The notes under the pieces: model-generated | Seen by the model: only the letters and a program-made list of their open reading frames with translations | The model's database searches: none | What the model was told of the DNA's origin: nothing | Shown here: positions 18,401 through 27,496 of the stretch, in pieces | Layout: every line of letters begins with the position of its first letter | Numbering within the stretch: position 1 is the stretch's first letter | Source: CAZQIC01 sp964593555 | GTDB taxonomy: Bacteria > Bacteroidota > Bacteroidia > JAFLBG01 | NCBI GenBank assembly: GCA_964593555.1 | Contig: CAZQIC010000020.1 | Span: 1-47,115 of the forward strand | Reading direction: 5' to 3' | Length of the DNA stretch: 47,115 bases | Position numbers and translations under genes: made by a program

Positions 18401-19495
18401 TTAAAGTTCTCGTCCTATAATATCAACAATTCTTTCGGTAGCTTTTCCATCCCATAAAACAGGTATTTTTCCTTTCTTCTTATTCAGGTTTTCTGATATA
18501 CTTTTAATGATTGTATCTACATCGTCTGATGGAATTAATACGTTTGTCCCTTCAACAATTGTAACCGGTCTTTCGGTATTGGGACGAATTGTAAAGCAAG
18601 GTATTTTTCTAAATGTTGTTTCTTCCTGAATTCCACCGCTGTCTGTAATTACAAAAGCACAATTAGCAACGAGATGTTGAAAGGAAAAATAATCTTTGGG
18701 TTCAGATAAAACTATACTTTTATTTGTATTAAGTTGTTCAAACAGATCAAATTCTTTTAGCCTTTTTAAAGTTCGGGGATGTACCGGAAAAACCACTTTA
18801 AAGTCTTTCGAAAAATAATTCAAAAGTGCGACTATTCTATCAAGCCCTTCCATCGAATCAACATTAGAAGGCCTATGCATTGTTGCAACTACGTAATCAT
18901 ATCCTACTAAATTTAAATCATTTAAAATGCCGGATGTTTTAATTTCTGAATCAAACGCAACCAGAGTGTCAATCATTGTGTTACCCACCATAAAAATATT
19001 TTTTGCAGGTCTATTTTCCTTAATCAGATTATCATACCCACTCTGTTCCGTCACAAAATAAACATTACTTAATTCGTCAGTTATAATTCGATTAATTTCT
19101 TCCGGCATAGAACGATCAAAACTACGTAATCCAGATTCTAGGTGCATAAGACCGATATTAAGCTTATTGGCTGTTAAAGCTGCTGCAAGGGTTGAATTTA
19201 CATCTCCAACAGCCATTATATAATCAGGAGCATATTCTTTGCACACGTTCTCTAAACCAATTAAAATCTGTGCAATCTGATTATTTGCGGAAGACTTAGA
19301 TATATTTAAGAAAAAATCAGGCTCAACTCTTAGTTGCTTGAAAAATAAAGTTGACATCTCTTCGTTATAATGCTGACCTGTATGAACAATTTTAAACTCC
19401 AGGTTAGGATAACGAAGTTGATTTTTTTTAAACTGGGTAACCTTTATTATGTTTGGCCGGGTACCAACAACTATTAATATTTTTCTTTTTTTCAT
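18401..19495 (-). CDS. wecB: UDP-N-acetylglucosamine 2-epimerase (non-hydrolysing)
   Basis: About 364 residues from the ATG at 19495; an upstream in-frame TTG at 19501 is less likely. Hallmarks are GTRPNIIKVTQF at the N-terminus, FKIVHTGQHYNEEMS, VGDVNSTLAAALTA, HLESGLRSFDRSMPEE(I)NR, VFPVHPRT and FVITDSGGIQEE, which hold the UDP-binding and catalytic residues. It makes UDP-ManNAc from UDP-GlcNAc, so the glycan probably contains ManNAc or a derivative. It is the first gene of the minus-strand block, divergent from the flippase gene across a 75-base control region. Confidence 0.95.
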   Translation of the reverse strand: MKKRKILIVVGTRPNIIKVTQFKKNQLRYPNLEFKIVHTGQHYNEEMSTLFFKQLRVEPDFFLNISKSSANNQIAQILIGLENVCKEYAPDYIMAVGDVNSTLAAALTANKLNIGLMHLESGLRSFDRSMPEEINRIITDELSNVYFVTEQSGYDNLIKENRPAKNIFMVGNTMIDTLVAFDSEIKTSGILNDLNLVGYDYVVATMHRPSNVDSMEGLDRIVALLNYFSKDFKVVFPVHPRTLKRLKEFDLFEQLNTNKSIVLSEPKDYFSFQHLVANCAFVITDSGGIQEETTFRKIPCFTIRPNTERPVTIVEGTNVLIPSDDVDTIIKSISENLNKKKGKIPVLWDGKATERIVDIIGREL

Positions 19496-19570
19496 TATCA
19501 AGCCCTGTTACAACAAATTATACAGCTAAAATGCTAAAGATAATACCTTTATAAGTATTTTTAGCAATAT
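19496..19570. promoter_or_regulatory. Divergent control region between wecB and the flippase gene
   Basis: This short AT-rich gap must carry promoters in both directions. On the plus strand TACCTTTA, and on the minus strand TATCTTTA, each match the Bacteroidota -7 box TAnnTTTG at all but the last base. No clear -33 partner is seen, so exact start sites are not assigned. Confidence 0.35.
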
Positions 19571-21061
19571 ATGGGAATTATAAAAAAACAAGGAATCCAG
19601 TCAACAATAATTATTTATTTAGGCTTTTTTCTTGGGGCATTAAATCTTCTGTTTTTTTTTCCAAAATATTTAAGTCCTGAACAAATTGGTTTAACCCGAA
19701 TCTTATTAGACTTCTCTACTATTTTCGTTCAACTTTCAATATTTGGTTTGCCTGCAACAATGCTAAAATTTTATCCTTACTATGCTGATTATCTTCAAAA
19801 AAAAGAAAACGACGTCTTATTTCTATCGATACTTATTTCGTTAATTGGATTTATTTTTGTTTCCTTCTTCCTTTACCGTTTTAGGGATTCTATTACTGAA
19901 ATTTATATTGAAAAATCTAAACTCTTTATAAGCTATTTCTATTTAGTATATCCATTTTCATTCTTTGTTCTTATATACACAATCATAGAAACGTACGCTC
20001 GGAACAATTTAAAGAGTGTTGTTGGTAATCTTGTACGTGAAGTAGGACTAAGGTTATACTCAACTATTTTAATTTTACTATTGGCTTTACACCTTATCAA
20101 TTTTAATCTTTTCATTAAGTTATATTCAATTTTCTATTTGTGGGGGGTAATTGCTATAGTTGCCTTTTTGATTTGGAGGAAGAGAATGCACTTAAATTTT
20201 GTTGTGAGTAAAGTAACAAAAAGACTTTATAAAAAAATCTTGAATTATGGCGGATTTATTTATAGTGCAGGTTTTTTATTCATTTTAAGCGGCAGTATAG
20301 ATTCTTTACTTATTTCAGGCATAAGAGGATTATCAGATGGGGCTATATTTACCATAACCAGTTATTTTTCAACACTTATACAAGCTCCTCAACGGGGAAT
20401 TAGTGGGATAGTTATGCCAGTTTTGGCTAAAGCCTGGAAGGATAAAGATGTCAAACAAATAGAAAGCATTTATCAGAAAACTGCTATCAACCAAATGGCA
20501 AGTGCCTTATTTCTATTTTTATTGATTTGGATAAATATTGACTCTGTATTTAAATTGATGCCAAACGGACACATTTATGAGACAGGTAAGTATGTTGTGT
20601 TATTTATGTGCCTTACTAAAATTATAGACATGAGCACAGGAGCCAATTCCGAAATATTATCAACATCCAATTTTTGGAAGTTCAATTTTTTAACCCACGT
20701 AATTTTAGTGGCCATATCTATACCAATAAATTATTTATTTATTAAACAATTCGGCATTATTGGCGCTGCATATTCTAACTTGCTTGCATTCTCTTTATAT
20801 AATTTTGTACGGTTTATTTTTCTTTGGTATAAATTCAGACTACAACCATTTTCTTACAAAACACTTGTTTGTATACTTATTGGAATTATTACTTATTTTG
20901 TCGCAATATTAATACCCTCAATTCAAAATGTGTATTTTAATATAATTATAAAAAGCGTGTGCATATGTATCGTTTACGGCTTCCTTACTTACTCATTAAA
21001 TGTGTCAAAAGATATTACGGATATTATAAAAAAGCACTTGAATTTTAAATTAATACGTTGA
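19571..21061 (+). CDS. Wzx-like oligosaccharide flippase (MOP/PST superfamily)
   Basis: 496 residues with 12 to 14 predicted membrane spans. The N-terminus IIKKQGIQSTIIIYLGFFLGALNLLFFFP and the LSPEQIGLTRILLDFSTI segment are typical of Polysacc_synt-type flippases, and the middle has GGFIYSAGFLFILSGSIDSLLIS followed by APQRGISGIVMPVLAKAWK. The family moves lipid-linked repeat units across the inner membrane. It opens the plus-strand pair of the glycan locus, and the next gene starts three bases after its stop. The specific glycan is not predictable. Confidence 0.9.
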   Translation: MGIIKKQGIQSTIIIYLGFFLGALNLLFFFPKYLSPEQIGLTRILLDFSTIFVQLSIFGLPATMLKFYPYYADYLQKKENDVLFLSILISLIGFIFVSFFLYRFRDSITEIYIEKSKLFISYFYLVYPFSFFVLIYTIIETYARNNLKSVVGNLVREVGLRLYSTILILLLALHLINFNLFIKLYSIFYLWGVIAIVAFLIWRKRMHLNFVVSKVTKRLYKKILNYGGFIYSAGFLFILSGSIDSLLISGIRGLSDGAIFTITSYFSTLIQAPQRGISGIVMPVLAKAWKDKDVKQIESIYQKTAINQMASALFLFLLIWINIDSVFKLMPNGHIYETGKYVVLFMCLTKIIDMSTGANSEILSTSNFWKFNFLTHVILVAISIPINYLFIKQFGIIGAAYSNLLAFSLYNFVRFIFLWYKFRLQPFSYKTLVCILIGIITYFVAILIPSIQNVYFNIIIKSVCICIVYGFLTYSLNVSKDITDIIKKHLNFKLIR

Positions 21062-21064
21062 AGC

Positions 21065-21742
21065 ATGTATAGTATTTTGAAAAAATATTTGTCGGATGAC
21101 CTGAAAAATTCATTGTGGCACACAGTAACTAAAATTATTAAAAAAAAATTAGCTGATGTTGAGAGCCGAATACCAAAATATTCATTAGAACAAAAACACA
21201 TAGCCAATTTAAAATGTATTACTAACAGGATACAGCTTTTAACATTAATGCCCAAAAATGGAGTTGCAGCTGAAATTGGAGTTAACAAAGGTGATTTTAC
21301 TAAATTAATTTTAGAGACCTCTCAACCTAAAAAGCTTCACCTTATTGACATATGGAATACTAAAAGATATCATGAAGGTTTAAAATTGGATATTCAAAAT
21401 CGATTTAGGAGTAATATTGAAAAAGGTAATGTGGTCATTAATCATGGATTATCATTGGATGTAGTGAATGATTTTGAGAATGATTATTTTGATTGGATTT
21501 ACATTGATACCGTACATTCATATGAAACTACAATTGCTGAATTAAATATTTACAGCAATAAAGTAAAATCTAATGGCATAATAGCCGGGCATGATTTTAC
21601 AATGGGAAATTGGGTTAATTTAATACGGTATGGTGTTATCGAGGCTGTTTATGAATTTTGCAACAAAAATAATTGGGAAATTGTATATATCACAATGGAT
21701 CTGGAAGAATATCCATCATTTGCAATAAGGCGAATTTCATAA
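21065..21742 (+). CDS. Class I SAM-dependent methyltransferase (Methyltransf_24 type)
   Basis: 225 residues. NGVAAEIGVNKGDFTKLIL is motif I, followed by KKLHLIDIWNT, the YFDWIYIDTVHSYETTIAEL segment with the metal/substrate-side Asp, and NGIIAGHDFTM near the C-terminus, which together match TylF/MycE-like and Methyltransf_24 enzymes. A basic helical stretch of about 55 residues precedes the domain. It is co-transcribed with the flippase (3-base gap) and converges on the next glycosyltransferase gene with a 21-base gap. It probably methylates a sugar. Confidence 0.88.
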   Translation: MYSILKKYLSDDLKNSLWHTVTKIIKKKLADVESRIPKYSLEQKHIANLKCITNRIQLLTLMPKNGVAAEIGVNKGDFTKLILETSQPKKLHLIDIWNTKRYHEGLKLDIQNRFRSNIEKGNVVINHGLSLDVVNDFENDYFDWIYIDTVHSYETTIAELNIYSNKVKSNGIIAGHDFTMGNWVNLIRYGVIEAVYEFCNKNNWEIVYITMDLEEYPSFAIRRIS

Positions 21743-21763
21743 TACCCCCCAATACATTTTTGA

Positions 21764-22990
21764 TTAAGCTGACATCAGAAATTGAATCAACCTAGGTATA
21801 TTTTTTTTCATCGAAAGCTTTTCTCTAATACTCAAAACATTTTTTTTCATTTTTAAATAGTCAGCACTCAGAATTTTATTTCGAAGATCGTTAAAATCTT
21901 TTTTACCAAAAACAATTCCAATATTATATCTTTTTACGATCCATGCCATATATTTCCATTCATCAGAAATTAAAATGGGCATTCCTGCTTCTAAAAAATT
22001 GAAAAGTTTTAGAGCTGTAGCACGCTCTATTTTATAATCGGAAAGCGTAGAGTTTTCAGTTTTAAATTGAGGCAAAGCACCGAAGTGATATTTTGACAAT
22101 TCTCTAGGCAAATTCGCCTGTGAGACTGTAGAATGGATATGAAAATATTTGAATTTAGACTCCATATCAATATAATCTGCATAATCAAGCCTTTTCGCAA
22201 ACGGACTAGGATATATATGAAAGTGAATTTTTTGCGCCTCCATTGCCTCAATAAAGGAAGTAAAATCCGTCATTCCATCACTAATTTGATTTAGTGCCTT
22301 TCCTTTTAAAAAACCTGCATAAACTATTGTGATTTCATCACTGTTTTTGTCTAAGCTAATATCATTGTTGATAAAAAGGGTATTATCACAATAATCAGAG
22401 AAAAAAATATTTTTTTTCTTTTTAAGACCATAAATAAAATACGCAGCATTGTTTTCAAGGCTTCTTGCCACTGTTGCATCCGCCAACTGAAAACATTTTT
22501 TTTCCTGGTCAACATATATCTGCTGAGACTTGGAAACAGCTTGTTTACCAAAATAAATAATACTGCAGTCGTAAGGATCAAAAATTTTAAATGAAGATGA
22601 TGATTCAATAGCAATTGCGGCATGTTTGGGGTTAGACGAAAATGCATATAAAATATCAATATACTTAGCTCCAAGTATAATTCTTTTTAAATGAGTCCTA
22701 TTCCTGAATAATACCAAATGATCATAATTCTCAGGAAATAAATCTTTTCTTTGAGAACTATCCTGGCATACTACAATAATTTCAAAATTTGAATACATCT
22801 TTAACCATTGAATGATTTTAATCATTCTGTGGGTTAATTGCTGACCGGCAAAAACTATTCTTTTATTTGGTATTGATGTTTTATAATTCAGAGGTGAACC
22901 ATAAAATTTAATATTTAAGAATAATTGATCGAACAATTCATACTTCTTTTCTTTAAAAGCTCTGACCAGATTTTTCAATCTTAAATTCAT
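21764..22990 (-). CDS. Putative GT-B glycosyltransferase
   Basis: 408 residues. The C-terminal half carries EITIVYAGFLKGKALNQIS, HFHIYPSPFAKR, YHFGALPQFKTENSTLSDYK and LKLFNFLEAGMPILISDEW, the layout of the donor-binding half of GT-B enzymes with the K(L)FN(F/Y)LEAGxP motif. The N-terminal half has VFAGQQLTHRMIKIIQWL. I am confident of the fold but not of the CAZy family. It is the last gene of the block yfhO-pfkB-methyltransferase-glycosyltransferase, 11 bases after the preceding stop. Confidence 0.75.
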   Translation of the reverse strand: MNLRLKNLVRAFKEKKYELFDQLFLNIKFYGSPLNYKTSIPNKRIVFAGQQLTHRMIKIIQWLKMYSNFEIIVVCQDSSQRKDLFPENYDHLVLFRNRTHLKRIILGAKYIDILYAFSSNPKHAAIAIESSSSFKIFDPYDCSIIYFGKQAVSKSQQIYVDQEKKCFQLADATVARSLENNAAYFIYGLKKKKNIFFSDYCDNTLFINNDISLDKNSDEITIVYAGFLKGKALNQISDGMTDFTSFIEAMEAQKIHFHIYPSPFAKRLDYADYIDMESKFKYFHIHSTVSQANLPRELSKYHFGALPQFKTENSTLSDYKIERATALKLFNFLEAGMPILISDEWKYMAWIVKRYNIGIVFGKKDFNDLRNKILSADYLKMKKNVLSIREKLSMKKNIPRLIQFLMSA

Positions 22991-23001
22991 CGGAAAATTA
23001 A

Positions 23002-23718
23002 CTAGAATTTAGCAACCATTACAACTGTTTCTCTTAAAGCCGGAAATCTTCTCAACAGGAATCGTGTGATTAGACTCGTTGATTTAGGATAATAATTGTT
23101 ACACATTTGAAAATAACTTATTGTATAACCAGATATGGTTAATACTTTAGCTAATGTATATGGACTAAACCAATATCTATGATCGCTATTATTAGCTTCA
23201 ATATTTTTTAATGAATCTCTAAAATTATTCAACCGTAATGCCGAAGGAACTGTAATTATTATTTCATTGACATAACCCTTATATTTATTTTTTATTGCTT
23301 CCAGAAATAACACCGGATTATCGATATGTTCAAGAGTTTCTCCTAATAATATGAAATCCCATTTTGTATTCATAACCCTTGAAGGAACTTCATCATTTAT
23401 GACATCCAAACATAATGAATCAGGATATCCAAGTTTGGCAATATAATCTATTCCCTCTTGGTTTATATCCACACCAAGACATTCTGAGGCTTTTTCACAA
23501 AGCCGCTTATGAAGCCAAGTGTTATTTTTTATTTTTTCGGAGATAACAGGTAAATGATCTACACAACCGAAATGAATTACCTTTTTCCCTTTTACCAAGG
23601 TTTCAAGATACTCCTGGCGATACTCGATTTGTTTTTCATTCTTGCCAATTTTAATCCTGAAACCGCTTGAGAATATTTTACCCGAAAGTAGACCATCTAT
23701 ACTTTTATCAAAATTCAT
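23002..23718 (-). CDS. Class I SAM-dependent methyltransferase
   Basis: 238 residues. The SAM-binding region is KGKKVIHFGCVDHLP (a glycine-poor variant of motif I), then ECLGVDINQEGIDYIAKLGY, the FILLGETLEHIDNPVLFLEAIK segment with the LxHI motif, and IIITVPSALRLNNFR. SDHRYWFSPYTLAKVLTISGY near the C-terminus is common in glycan-locus methyltransferases. The substrate is unknown. It lies between the PfkB kinase and the glycosyltransferase on the minus strand. Confidence 0.88.
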   Translation of the reverse strand: MNFDKSIDGLLSGKIFSSGFRIKIGKNEKQIEYRQEYLETLVKGKKVIHFGCVDHLPVISEKIKNNTWLHKRLCEKASECLGVDINQEGIDYIAKLGYPDSLCLDVINDEVPSRVMNTKWDFILLGETLEHIDNPVLFLEAIKNKYKGYVNEIIITVPSALRLNNFRDSLKNIEANNSDHRYWFSPYTLAKVLTISGYTISYFQMCNNYYPKSTSLITRFLLRRFPALRETVVMVAKF

Positions 23719-23768
23719 ATTTGTACTTTTAAATTAAAACCATACAACACAAAAATCTATACCATATC

Positions 23769-24659
23769 TTAAACTGATGTTATAGATTTTGCAAATTCAA
23801 TTAGAGATTTTTTATCTACAGCTTTCTCATTACACAACCATGTGGTGGATAAGCTGGCAGCTAAAGAAGGTATCGCAAGACTTTTAATGTTTTTATTAAT
23901 GGCAGACAGCATACAAGCGAAAGCAAAATAGGTGTCTCCTGCTCCTATCGTATCAACAATCTCACTTGGGTAAGCTTTATTTTTAACTATCCTCTTTCCA
24001 TCAGTATAAACCGAGCCCTTGCCTCCAAGGGTAACAAAAAGATTTTCAGTATTCATTTCATAACTGAAAAGCTCCTTTATTTCCTTCTCCGAATCATGAA
24101 GCATTTTGTTCATCTGTAAACTTGCTTCTCTAAGATCCAAACAAACACTTTTCTTTTCATACTTTTTCCATTTAGACATTCTGTTAAATCCAAAATTATT
24201 GGAATTGGTCTGACACATTAAATGAAATCCGTTTTCAATAATTATATTATCGCAAAATCCATGGCCAAAATCAGCTACAATTACAGCATCATATTTAGTG
24301 CTATCAATTTTAAGAGGCTTAAATTTTTCAACATCAAATTTATTGATTTCAACATATTTTTTTTTGTCGAAATGATCAATATATCTGGTCTTAACAATCT
24401 CATTATTGGTATTGGTAAACAAATCAACCTTTTTTACAAAATTCTTCAGATGAGCCGCAATTGCCGCAGTGCCTCCCTGCTGTATATTTTTCTTATCATC
24501 CTTTAACTTAAGTACAGGGCAAGCCGATTTCATAGAATGTCCTTCGTAGGCTACTTCCACAAACTCATCAACAATCGTCTCGCCAATTAAAGCAATCTTT
24601 AACCCGGATGTTTTCTGAATAAATTGTTTTACATCTTCTAATAATACTTGTTTTGGCAT
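23769..24659 (-). CDS. PfkB family carbohydrate kinase (HldE kinase-domain-like)
   Basis: 296 residues of ribokinase fold. Motifs: LKIALIGETIVDEFVEV at the N-terminus, QQGGTAAIAAHLKNF (about 60-75) where most members have GGAANVA, LFVTLGGKGSVY, and DTIGAGDTYFAFACM with the catalytic base Asp242. The N-terminal arrangement resembles the kinase half of HldE (heptose-7-phosphate kinase), but the nucleotidyltransferase half is absent and no partner cytidylyl/adenylyltransferase is visible here. It probably phosphorylates a sugar used to build an activated donor for this locus. It starts 9 bases from the stop of the YfhO gene. Confidence 0.85.
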   Translation of the reverse strand: MPKQVLLEDVKQFIQKTSGLKIALIGETIVDEFVEVAYEGHSMKSACPVLKLKDDKKNIQQGGTAAIAAHLKNFVKKVDLFTNTNNEIVKTRYIDHFDKKKYVEINKFDVEKFKPLKIDSTKYDAVIVADFGHGFCDNIIIENGFHLMCQTNSNNFGFNRMSKWKKYEKKSVCLDLREASLQMNKMLHDSEKEIKELFSYEMNTENLFVTLGGKGSVYTDGKRIVKNKAYPSEIVDTIGAGDTYFAFACMLSAINKNIKSLAIPSLAASLSTTWLCNEKAVDKKSLIEFAKSITSV

Positions 24660-24668
24660 AACGCTGTT

Positions 24669-27128
24669 CTAAGAAGGTATCGTGAATTCAGTTTTATATT
24701 TCTTATATAACATCCATCCAAATATTAAAACTAATAATAAAAATACAGATGAGCCAACCGTGGAAATTTTACTGCCCAAAGTAACAGCCTTTGATTCAAA
24801 CTTAAATTCAATTTTATGGTTCCCTTTAGGGATCTTCATCGCTCTTAAAACATAATTAACTCTGAAATGAGGAGTAAGCACTCCATCGATGTAAGCATTC
24901 CAACCCTTTTCATAATACACTTCCGAGAAAACAGCAAGTTTGTCGGAAGAACTAATTGATTCGTAAATAAGCTCATCTGGCTTATAGTCCGTCAATTTAA
25001 TTTGATCTGCCGCCAACTGAGAAGAATCGGCTGAAAAGGTTAAGCCTGATACAAACTGAGAAAATCTTTTATCAACGATTGCAACTTTCGATGGATTAAA
25101 ACCAGTCAATGCATTTATCTCGGAATCTGCATTCTCAACAATCTTGTATGAATTAACAAACCAGGCATTCCCAAGCGCTTCGGGGTTATAATTTGCTTTG
25201 GGGACTTTATCTTCACGGGATGTTATATAATACTTTGTATTCAACATATTTATAACACTTGTATTTCCCTGACTTAACTGGCGATCATACAGATCCTGGT
25301 ATCTTCTGATTTTTGCCGCATGATAACCGCCAACTGATTTATGAAAATAGGAAGTGCTGGCATCGTTAAATGGGCTCACTGTTAAATTATATACTCTGTA
25401 ATGAGGATCCTTATCCTTTAATATTTCTAAGTCTGCAGGAGTCGGGACATATGCTTCCACCACATTTTTTTTAGGAACAAAAATGGAATCATTAAGGTAT
25501 CTCTTTCCAACAGGAACCAGGTCAAAAAAAGTAAAAATGGTAAGCCCGGCATATAAATACAGCTTAGTAATCTTACCTCGTAAAAAAACAAAAGCAGCAC
25601 CATATCCAAGTCCGATAAAAATCAGGCTCCTTATAGCATCTGCACGAAACATCCCTTTTCTATCCGCTCGTAATGCTTCAATTAACCAATCAGGAAACCC
25701 TGATGCCTTTAGCTGAGCATCCCCACTCGCTTTAAAATCAAAAAACATTTGCGGCATGAGGGCAAAGATCAACGTTATACCGCCAAGTATGAGCACAGAT
25801 TTATTAAGCGCTTTTAAATTATTCTGTATATTATTTTTCTCTTCAATTATTTTTTTTAGTGCTAAAAAGCCTAAAAACGGGATGGTGAACCCGGCAATGA
25901 CTAATGCCATTTCAACAGTCCGAAATTTATTATAATACGGGAAATAATAGAACATCAAATCATTAAAAAGGGAAAAGTTTTTACCCCATGCGAGGAAAAG
26001 TGAAAGGATGGTGGCGGAGACTATCCACCACTTAACCGGGCCTTTAATTATAAATAATCCCAAAATAAAAAAGAAACATGCAATGGCTCCAACGTAAACG
26101 GGACCGGAAGTAAAGGGTCTATCGCCCCAATAGGCAGGCATATTTTTAACAATATCCTTTGCATTGGGAATTCCGTTATCCTTTAAAATTTTATATGTGT
26201 TGGATTTTTCTCCAAGATCTTCGTTGCTACTACCGCCAACAAAGTTGGGTATCAACAATGTTCCCGTTTCTTTTATTCCGTAACTCCAGCTAAACGCATA
26301 ATCCCTGTCAAGACCGGTAGATTTTTTTATCTCACTGGGATTGCTGATCTCTGCAGGCCCGCGAATGGAGTATTGTGCGTATTCGTTCGTTGACCACAAC
26401 GCACCTAAATTGGGAAGTACCCCAATTATAAAGGCTGTGATAACGAGGGATATTTTGATTGCCAGATTTTTATAATCCTTACTTTTTATTGATACAATTG
26501 AATAACAAACAACCATTAAAGCAATAATCAACCCCAAATAGAAAGTTATTTGAGGGTGGCTGGCAGATATTTCCAATCCAATAGCCAATGCGGCGATAAG
26601 CAATCCCTTAAAATAATTCGAATTAAATATGAATATTATTCCGGATATGGCTACCGGTATAAATGCAATTGCATAAGCCTTAGTAACGTGGCCAACAGCA
26701 ATAATAATTAAATTATAACTGCCAAACGTTATCGTAATTGCACCAAGTACACTAAGCCAGGGATCAAATTTAAGTGCGACTAGGAGGAAATACGCCCACA
26801 GCAAATAAGAAAATAAAATGGCAATAGTAAGATCGGCTAATTTGAAGCGAAAAACATAGGTAAGAAAATGAAAAATATTATTGCTTGCATCACCCATTAT
26901 TAAATAGGCTGGCATACCAGAAAACATTGAATTTGTCCATTGCGCTATTTTTCCCGTTTTGTCCTTGTAATCATGCAACTCTCTCGCCATCCCTTTGGTA
27001 TGAGTGATATCCATTTGCTTTAAATCCTTCCCTTTGAGTACAGGAAAGAAAAAAACGAAAACTGACAGGAGAAGGAATACACCTATTGCTATAAGGTGCG
27101 GATACAAACTTTTAAATTGATTCTTCAT
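24669..27128 (-). CDS. YfhO family large membrane protein
   Basis: 819 residues with about 12 to 14 membrane spans and a soluble C-terminal region. YfhO features are MARELHDYKDKTGKIAQWTN and MFSGMPAYLIMG near the N-terminus, GLDRDYAFSWSYG, LNMLNTKYYI with NAWFVNSYK, and the C-terminal YEKGWNAYIDGV with GNHKIEFKFESK. The last pair is the standard end of YfhO proteins, which have a GT-C-like fold and have been linked to teichoic/lipoteichoic glycosylation in Firmicutes; the Bacteroidota role is unclear. A short loop of about 29 bases separates it from the DUF4834 gene, so the operon may start there. Confidence 0.9.
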   Translation of the reverse strand: MKNQFKSLYPHLIAIGVFLLLSVFVFFFPVLKGKDLKQMDITHTKGMARELHDYKDKTGKIAQWTNSMFSGMPAYLIMGDASNNIFHFLTYVFRFKLADLTIAILFSYLLWAYFLLVALKFDPWLSVLGAITITFGSYNLIIIAVGHVTKAYAIAFIPVAISGIIFIFNSNYFKGLLIAALAIGLEISASHPQITFYLGLIIALMVVCYSIVSIKSKDYKNLAIKISLVITAFIIGVLPNLGALWSTNEYAQYSIRGPAEISNPSEIKKSTGLDRDYAFSWSYGIKETGTLLIPNFVGGSSNEDLGEKSNTYKILKDNGIPNAKDIVKNMPAYWGDRPFTSGPVYVGAIACFFFILGLFIIKGPVKWWIVSATILSLFLAWGKNFSLFNDLMFYYFPYYNKFRTVEMALVIAGFTIPFLGFLALKKIIEEKNNIQNNLKALNKSVLILGGITLIFALMPQMFFDFKASGDAQLKASGFPDWLIEALRADRKGMFRADAIRSLIFIGLGYGAAFVFLRGKITKLYLYAGLTIFTFFDLVPVGKRYLNDSIFVPKKNVVEAYVPTPADLEILKDKDPHYRVYNLTVSPFNDASTSYFHKSVGGYHAAKIRRYQDLYDRQLSQGNTSVINMLNTKYYITSREDKVPKANYNPEALGNAWFVNSYKIVENADSEINALTGFNPSKVAIVDKRFSQFVSGLTFSADSSQLAADQIKLTDYKPDELIYESISSSDKLAVFSEVYYEKGWNAYIDGVLTPHFRVNYVLRAMKIPKGNHKIEFKFESKAVTLGSKISTVGSSVFLLLVLIFGWMLYKKYKTEFTIPS

Positions 27129-27156
27129 TAATATGAATTATTGAATATAGAAATGG

Positions 27157-27387
27157 TTATTTGTCTTTTATTTCTTCGAAGTCGACATATTCACCCACTT
27201 CATTTTTATTTTTTTTGCTTGCACCCAAATTAGGATTATCAAGAGTCACCTCCCCCTCCTTCTTTTTAGGTTCTGAATAATTATTATTTTGAGTGTTAAA
27301 TGTAAAGCTGCCCTTCGATCTGCTAAAGCTTCCAAAAATTCTCCACAACACCCAAATTACCAATAAGGTAAAAAACACATCTCTCAT
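27157..27387 (-). CDS. DUF4834 family small membrane protein
   Basis: 76 residues. One N-terminal membrane segment (VFFTLLVIWVLWRIFGSF) is followed by a basic, asparagine-rich stretch and an acidic tail ending VGEYVDFEEIKDK, the C-terminal signature of DUF4834. Function unknown; the inferred topology places the tail in the cytoplasm. It precedes YfhO in the same direction, a pairing that I also associate with Bacteroidota genomes. Confidence 0.8.
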   Translation of the reverse strand: MRDVFFTLLVIWVLWRIFGSFSRSKGSFTFNTQNNNYSEPKKKEGEVTLDNPNLGASKKNKNEVGEYVDFEEIKDK

Positions 27388-27496
27388 TATTACTATAGTA
27401 TTTAGTCTTTAGCAAATAAATATTTAGAATATCTCTTGTAAAGATAGGTAATTGAACGAAAATCAAAGAATCTAAACTCTCGAAATTTCTTTGCGA

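Noticed and set aside
13652..27128. Mobile genetic island carrying the glycan genes
   Set aside because: No integrase, transposase, direct repeats or tRNA insertion site are visible; composition is not obviously different from the flanks.
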